A stretch of 64,000 nucleotides of DNA from Mesorhizobium loti CJ3sym. GTDB lineage: Bacteria > Pseudomonadota > Alphaproteobacteria > Rhizobiales > Rhizobiaceae. Positions 60,822 through 64,000 of this stretch are shown one piece after another. Below the pieces are notes generated by a model. That model did no database searches. It was not told where the DNA came from and saw only the letters and a list, made by a program, of their open reading frames with translations. Positions within the stretch are counted from its first letter, which is position 1, and each line of letters begins with the position of its first letter. The position numbers were made by a program, and so were the translations under genes. The stretch is taken from contig NZ_AXAL01000016.1 of assembly GCF_000472785.1 (NCBI RefSeq), positions 108,880 to 172,879 on the forward strand, written 5' to 3'.

Positions 60822-61553
60822 ATGGCGGATCTGGCAGGCAAGGTCGTTGTCATCACGGCAGCGGCGCAAGGCATCGGCAAAGCGAGCGCTCTGGCCTTCG
60901 CCAATGCTGGCGCCACCGTCTACGCCACCGACATCAATGAGACGCTTCTGGCGGAACTCGCCAAGACATCTGACATCAAGACCCGCAAGCTGGATGTACT
61001 GAACGACGATGCCGTCAATGCGGCCTTTGCCGAGATCGGCCCTGTCGACGTGCTGTTCAACTGCGCCGGCTTCGTCCATTCCGGCTCGATCCTCGAGATG
61101 AAGGATGGCGATCTCGATTTCGCGCTGAACCTGAATGTCCGCGCCATGGTCCGCACCATCAAGGCCGTGCTGCCCGGAATGCTGGAGCGCAGCGACGGCG
61201 CCATCATCAACATGGCCTCGCTGGCGAGCTCGGTCAAAGGTGTGCCGAACCGCTTCGTTTATGGCCTGAGCAAGGCCGCGGTGATCGGCCTGACCAAGGC
61301 GGTCGCCGCCGACTATGTCGGCAAAGGCATACGCTGCAACGCCATCTGCCCCGGCACGGTCGAAAGCCCGTCGCTGCAGGACCGCATGCATGCGCAGGGC
61401 GATTATGAAGCCGCGCGCGCCGCCTTCATTGCCCGCCAGCCAATGGGCCGGCTCGGCACGCCGGAGGAAATCGCCGATCTCGCCGTCTATCTGGCCGGCG
61501 CCACCTACACATCGGGGCAGGCCTACAATATCGACGGCGGCTGGTCGATCTGA
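60822..61553 (+). CDS. Short-chain dehydrogenase, keto-deoxy-sugar-acid type
   Basis: SDR oxidoreductase of 243 residues. The cofactor loop is TAAAQGIGKA near residue 13 (unusual Ala-Ala in place of TGxxxGIG), the following DVLNDDAV binds NAD, NCAG replaces the common NNAG, and the catalytic YGLSKAA is present. GAGGAGAAAAGC precedes ATG 60822. The sequence resembles the 3-hydroxybutyrate/BDH2-like and 2-keto-3-deoxy-L-fuconate dehydrogenases. The FAH-family gene 27 bases on supports the deoxy-sugar-acid reading. Confidence 0.85.
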   Translation: MADLAGKVVVITAAAQGIGKASALAFANAGATVYATDINETLLAELAKTSDIKTRKLDVLNDDAVNAAFAEIGPVDVLFNCAGFVHSGSILEMKDGDLDFALNLNVRAMVRTIKAVLPGMLERSDGAIINMASLASSVKGVPNRFVYGLSKAAVIGLTKAVAADYVGKGIRCNAICPGTVESPSLQDRMHAQGDYEAARAAFIARQPMGRLGTPEEIADLAVYLAGATYTSGQAYNIDGGWSI

Positions 61554-61580
61554 ACCCATTCTGACTGAGGAGAGAACATC

Positions 61581-62426
61581 ATGAAACTGCTGCGCTATGG
61601 CGAGGTCGGGAGTGAACGTCCCGGCCTGCTCGATGCGGATGGAACGATCCGCGATCTCTCCGCTCATGTCGCCGACATTGCCGGCACTGTGCTGCATCCG
61701 GCTTCGCTGGAGATGCTGTCGAAGGTCGATCCGAAGTCGCTGCCGGCGGTTGCCGGAAAGCCTCGGCTCGGCCCCTGCGTTGCCGGCACCGGCAAGTTCA
61801 TCTGCATCGGCCTCAACTATTCCGACCACGCCGCCGAAACCGGCGCCACCGTGCCGCCGGAGCCGATCATCTTCATGAAGGCAAGCTCGGCCATTGTCGG
61901 ACCCGACGATGACGTGCTGATCCCGCGCGGCTCCGAGAAGACCGATTGGGAAGTCGAACTCGCCGTGATCATCGGCAAGACGGCCAAATATGTCAGCGAG
62001 GCCGATGCGCTGGATTATGTCGCCGGCTATGCCGTTGCCCATGACGTCTCCGAGCGCGCCTTCCAGGCTGAGCGCCAGGGCCAGTGGACCAAGGGCAAGT
62101 CCTGCGACACATTCGGCCCGACCGGCCCCTGGCTGGTGACCAAGGACGAAGTGGCCGATCCGCAGAACCTGAAGATGTGGCTGACCGTCAACGGCAAGAC
62201 CATGCAGAACGGCTCAACCAAGACCATGGTCTATGGCGTAGCCTTCCTGGTGTCCTATCTCAGCCAGTTCATGTCGCTGCACCCCGGCGACATTATTTCG
62301 ACCGGCACGCCGCCCGGCGTCGGGCTCGGCATGAAGCCGCCGGTGTTCTTGAAGGCTGGCGATGTGGTGGAACTGGGCATCGAAGGGCTCGGCCAGCAGA
62401 AGCAGATGTTCAAGGCTGACGTCTAA
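61581..62426 (+). CDS. FAH-family hydrolase, probable diketo-deoxy-sugar-acid hydrolase
   Basis: Fumarylacetoacetate-hydrolase-fold protein of 281 residues. ICIGLNYSDHAAETGATVPP, the metal-binding TDWEVELAVIIGKTAKYV and VSEADALDYVAGYAVAHDVS, and ISTGTPPGVGLGMKP are all typical. In L-fucose and L-rhamnose non-phosphorylative pathways a dehydrogenase of the preceding gene's type makes a 2,4-diketo-3-deoxy acid, which a protein of this kind hydrolyses to pyruvate and lactate. The alternative is ureidoglycolate lyase or another FAH relative. It is coupled at 27 bases to the SDR gene. Confidence 0.85.
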   Translation: MKLLRYGEVGSERPGLLDADGTIRDLSAHVADIAGTVLHPASLEMLSKVDPKSLPAVAGKPRLGPCVAGTGKFICIGLNYSDHAAETGATVPPEPIIFMKASSAIVGPDDDVLIPRGSEKTDWEVELAVIIGKTAKYVSEADALDYVAGYAVAHDVSERAFQAERQGQWTKGKSCDTFGPTGPWLVTKDEVADPQNLKMWLTVNGKTMQNGSTKTMVYGVAFLVSYLSQFMSLHPGDIISTGTPPGVGLGMKPPVFLKAGDVVELGIEGLGQQKQMFKADV

Positions 62427-62460
62427 ATCTGTAGGGCTGCCGCCGATACCTACCTCAAAG

Positions 62461-62588
62461 GCCCCTCATCCGGCCGCTTCGCGGCCACCTTCTCCCCGGT
62501 GGGGAGAAGAGAAAGACGCGGCGCTCGTAGTCTCCTCTCCCCCCGGGGAGAGGTCAGCCGAGCGAAGCGGAGGCTGGGTGAGGGGGCC
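62461..62588. repeat. GC-rich imperfect palindrome between convergent genes
   Basis: The left arm, from CCCTCATCC at 62463, has GGCCGCTTCGCGGCC and CTTCTCCCC. The right arm has GGGGAGAGG and CGAGCGAAGCGG and ends GGGTGAGGGGG. Together they form an imperfect inverted repeat of about 125 bases. It separates the FAH gene from the convergent ATPase gene. This style is common in Mesorhizobium-type intergenic spaces; it is unlike the 35.1 and 63.6 kb repeat. Confidence 0.75.
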
Positions 62589-62596
62589 GCGCCGCG

Positions 62597-63595
62597 CTAC
62601 TTCAGCACCTTCCCATCAGCCCCAAACCGGTACGTCTTACCAAGCTCCGGCGTCGCATAAAGCGTGGCGCCCGGCTCGGCGTCATACACACCAAAAATCC
62701 GCACCGTAATCAGCCCGGCCTTCTCGCAGTCGAGGTAAAGGTTGGTGTCGGCGCCCAGATGCTCGGCATGCACCACCGTGCCCTTCCAGCTGCCCGACTT
62801 CGTATCGACCGTCAAATGCTCCGGCCGCACGCCGATGGTCTTGGCCGTCTCGCCAAGCCTGGCGCCGTCGATGAAGTTCATCTTCGGCGAGCCTATGAAG
62901 CCGGCGACGAACTCGTTTGCCGGCGAATTGTAGAGCTCCATCGGGCCGCCGATCTGTTCGATCCGGCCGGCGTTCAGCACCACGATCTTGTCGGCCAGCG
63001 TCATCGCCTCGACCTGGTCGTGGGTGACGTAGATCATCGTTGCCTTCAGCCGGCGGTGCAGCTGCGCAATCTCCAGCCGCGTGTTGACGCGGAGCGCCGC
63101 ATCGAGGTTAGACAGCGGTTCGTCGAACAGGAACAGTTTTGGCTCGCGCACCACGGCGCGGCCGATGGCGACGCGCTGGCGCTGGCCGCCGGAGAGTTCG
63201 GCCGGCCGCCTACCGAGATAGGGCTCCAGCGACAGCATCGACGAGGCGATACCGATGCGCCTCTCGATCTCGGCCGCCGGCGTACCCGCCTGCTTGAGGC
63301 CAAGGCCCATATTGTTCTTCACCGTCAGATGCGGGTAGAGCGCATAGGTCTGGAACACCATGGCAATGCCGCGTTTGGCCGGCGGTATGGTTGAGACGTC
63401 CACATCATCGATGACCACCCGGCCCGAGGTCGAATCCTCCAGCCCGGCGATAACCCTGAGCAAGGTCGACTTGCCGCAGCCGGACGGGCCGACGAAGACG
63501 ACGAATTCGCCATCGGTCACTTCGAGGTTGATGCCTTTCAGCACCTCGACCGGCCCGAAGGCCTTCTTCACATTCTCGATCTTCAGCGAGCCCAC
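62597..63595 (-). CDS. MsmX/UgpC-type sugar ABC transporter ATPase
   Basis: ATPase of 332 residues for carbohydrate ABC importers. Walker A is VGPSGCGKST, signature LSGGQRQRVAIGRAV and Walker B LFLFDEPLSNLDA. The C-terminal regulatory domain is about residues 235-332 (KTIGVRPEHLTV, GTVVHAEHLGADTNLYL). The GTG at 63593-63595 follows GGAGG. It is usually paired with a binding protein and two permeases upstream, but here the upstream side is a palindromic repeat and an insertion sequence, so its partners are out of view or separated. Confidence 0.92.
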   Translation of the reverse strand: MGSLKIENVKKAFGPVEVLKGINLEVTDGEFVVFVGPSGCGKSTLLRVIAGLEDSTSGRVVIDDVDVSTIPPAKRGIAMVFQTYALYPHLTVKNNMGLGLKQAGTPAAEIERRIGIASSMLSLEPYLGRRPAELSGGQRQRVAIGRAVVREPKLFLFDEPLSNLDAALRVNTRLEIAQLHRRLKATMIYVTHDQVEAMTLADKIVVLNAGRIEQIGGPMELYNSPANEFVAGFIGSPKMNFIDGARLGETAKTIGVRPEHLTVDTKSGSWKGTVVHAEHLGADTNLYLDCEKAGLITVRIFGVYDAEPGATLYATPELGKTYRFGADGKVLK

Positions 63596-63629
63596 GGCAG
63601 TCCTCCAAATTGATGAGCGAGCGCCAAGG

Positions 63630-63751
63630 CGCCCCCCTCTGTCCTGCCGGACATCTCCCCCTCAAGGGGGGAGATTGGCAGCTTCAAACCTTGGCGCCAC
63701 TTTGAGGCGCTGATAATTGGCGAAGGCTGTACCGACATCCGATCTCCCCCC
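63630..63751. repeat. Long GC-rich palindromic intergenic repeat, copy 2, interrupted
   Basis: The left arm (from CGCCCCCC at 63630, containing CCTGCCGGACATCTCCCCC) and loop with AATTGGCGAAGGCTG match the copy at 35132-35290. The right arm begins GATCTCCCCC and stops at 63751, where unrelated sequence begins. The rest of the arm is missing, replaced by an insertion sequence end. The other arm fragment should lie on the far side of the element, beyond the window. Confidence 0.85.
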
Positions 63752-64000
63752 TGTTTGGACCGGAGACATCGCGAACAGGTGTGCGAAGACATCGCGAACA
63801 GTTTCGTGCGCTTTGCGCGGGGAGGTTCGTGTTGCCATTCGAGGCCAGGAGCGTGATGAACCAGAAGGAAGAATTTGTGCGCCTGGCGCTGGCGCCGGGT
63901 GCGAATGTGAGTGCGCTGTGCCGTCGCTTCGGGATCGGCCGGACCTGCGGGCACAAGCTGATCGCGCGCTTTCGCGCGCAAGGCGAGAGCGGGCTTGCGG
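63752..64000 (+). mobile_element. IS481-like insertion sequence, left end
   Basis: The sequence from TGTTTGGACC at 63752 is unlike the repeat it interrupts. GACATCGCGAACAG occurs twice (about 63764-63777 and 63789-63802), as in subterminal repeats of this kind of element. The transposase frame follows. Only the left end is in the window, so the target duplication cannot be checked. Confidence 0.8.
63832..64000 (+). CDS. IS481-family-like transposase, N-terminus (partial)
   Basis: Partial frame of 56 codons running to the window end. It reads EARSVMNQKEEFVRLAL, then ANVSALCRRFGIGRTCGHKL, a helix-turn-helix of IS481-type transposases, and IARFRAQGESGLA. GGGGAGG precedes the start at the TTG 63832 or the adjacent GTG 63829; ATG 63856 is a third choice. 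The catalytic DDE domain would lie beyond the edge. Confidence 0.82.
   Translation, partial: MPFEARSVMNQKEEFVRLALAPGANVSALCRRFGIGRTCGHKLIARFRAQGESGLA

Overview
The window reads as part of the chromosome of a high-GC alphaproteobacterium of the Rhizobiales, most like Mesorhizobium or a close relative. The grounds are the rpmH-rnpA-yidC core block, many ABC and catabolic operons, long GC-rich intergenic palindromes of the kind scattered through rhizobial genomes, and protein sequences that read as rhizobial throughout. The genus is an inference. No CRISPR array, phage, toxin-antitoxin or conjugation module is visible. Most of the window is accessory catabolism and transport with some gene decay.

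Layout. 1-2.1 kb: yidC (cut by the left edge), rnpA and rpmH on the minus strand under one clear sigma-70-like promoter. 2.2-5.9 kb: an orphan sensor kinase, tRNA-Arg(ACG), a VOC-fold protein, an SDR and two small unknown genes. 6.0-11.2 kb: a ruined GntR gene, an intact GntR gene, a polar amino acid or opine-type ABC transporter and a gamma-glutamyltransferase, with the start of what looks like a second, lost gamma-glutamyltransferase between them. 11.2-17.8 kb: an oxalyl-CoA-synthetase-like ligase, a ketopantoate-reductase-family protein, an exported methyltransferase-like protein, a GGDEF-EAL protein and a membrane protein. 17.9-20.4 kb: a decayed branched-chain amino acid transporter (livM open, livH with an in-frame amber codon, livF lacking its 5' end).

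20.5-28.4 kb holds a tightly overlapping minus-strand operon: amiC-like amide sensor, amiR-like ANTAR antiterminator, DppC, DppB, DppA, an acetamidase/formamidase, and a fused DppDF ATPase. It looks like an amide-sensing uptake and hydrolysis unit. 28.5-37.0 kb is a 4-hydroxyphenylacetate (homoprotocatechuate) meta-cleavage cluster: hpaA, hpaB, hpaC, hpaR, hpaF, hpaE, hpaD, hpaG, hpaH. The final aldolase HpaI is not in the window.

37.0-46.7 kb is a cluster in which an APH-fold kinase overlaps a class III enzyme resembling the phospholyases of hydroxylysine and phosphoethanolamine breakdown. It also has a second class III aminotransferase, a HAD hydrolase, a Tm-1-like protein, an IclR regulator, an APC permease and an aldehyde dehydrogenase. 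46.9-49.6 kb is a MetQNI-type transporter. 49.7-55.9 kb has a GcvT-like protein, an amino acid binding protein, a small Cys-rich protein and hydantoinase B and A. 56.1-62.4 kb has a ferredoxin-NADP reductase, deoC with a double-length aldehyde dehydrogenase, and an SDR/FAH-hydrolase pair that fits a deoxy-keto acid sugar pathway. The right edge has an MsmX/UgpC-type ATPase and the left end of an IS481-like element inserted into a copy of the palindrome also present at 35.1 kb.
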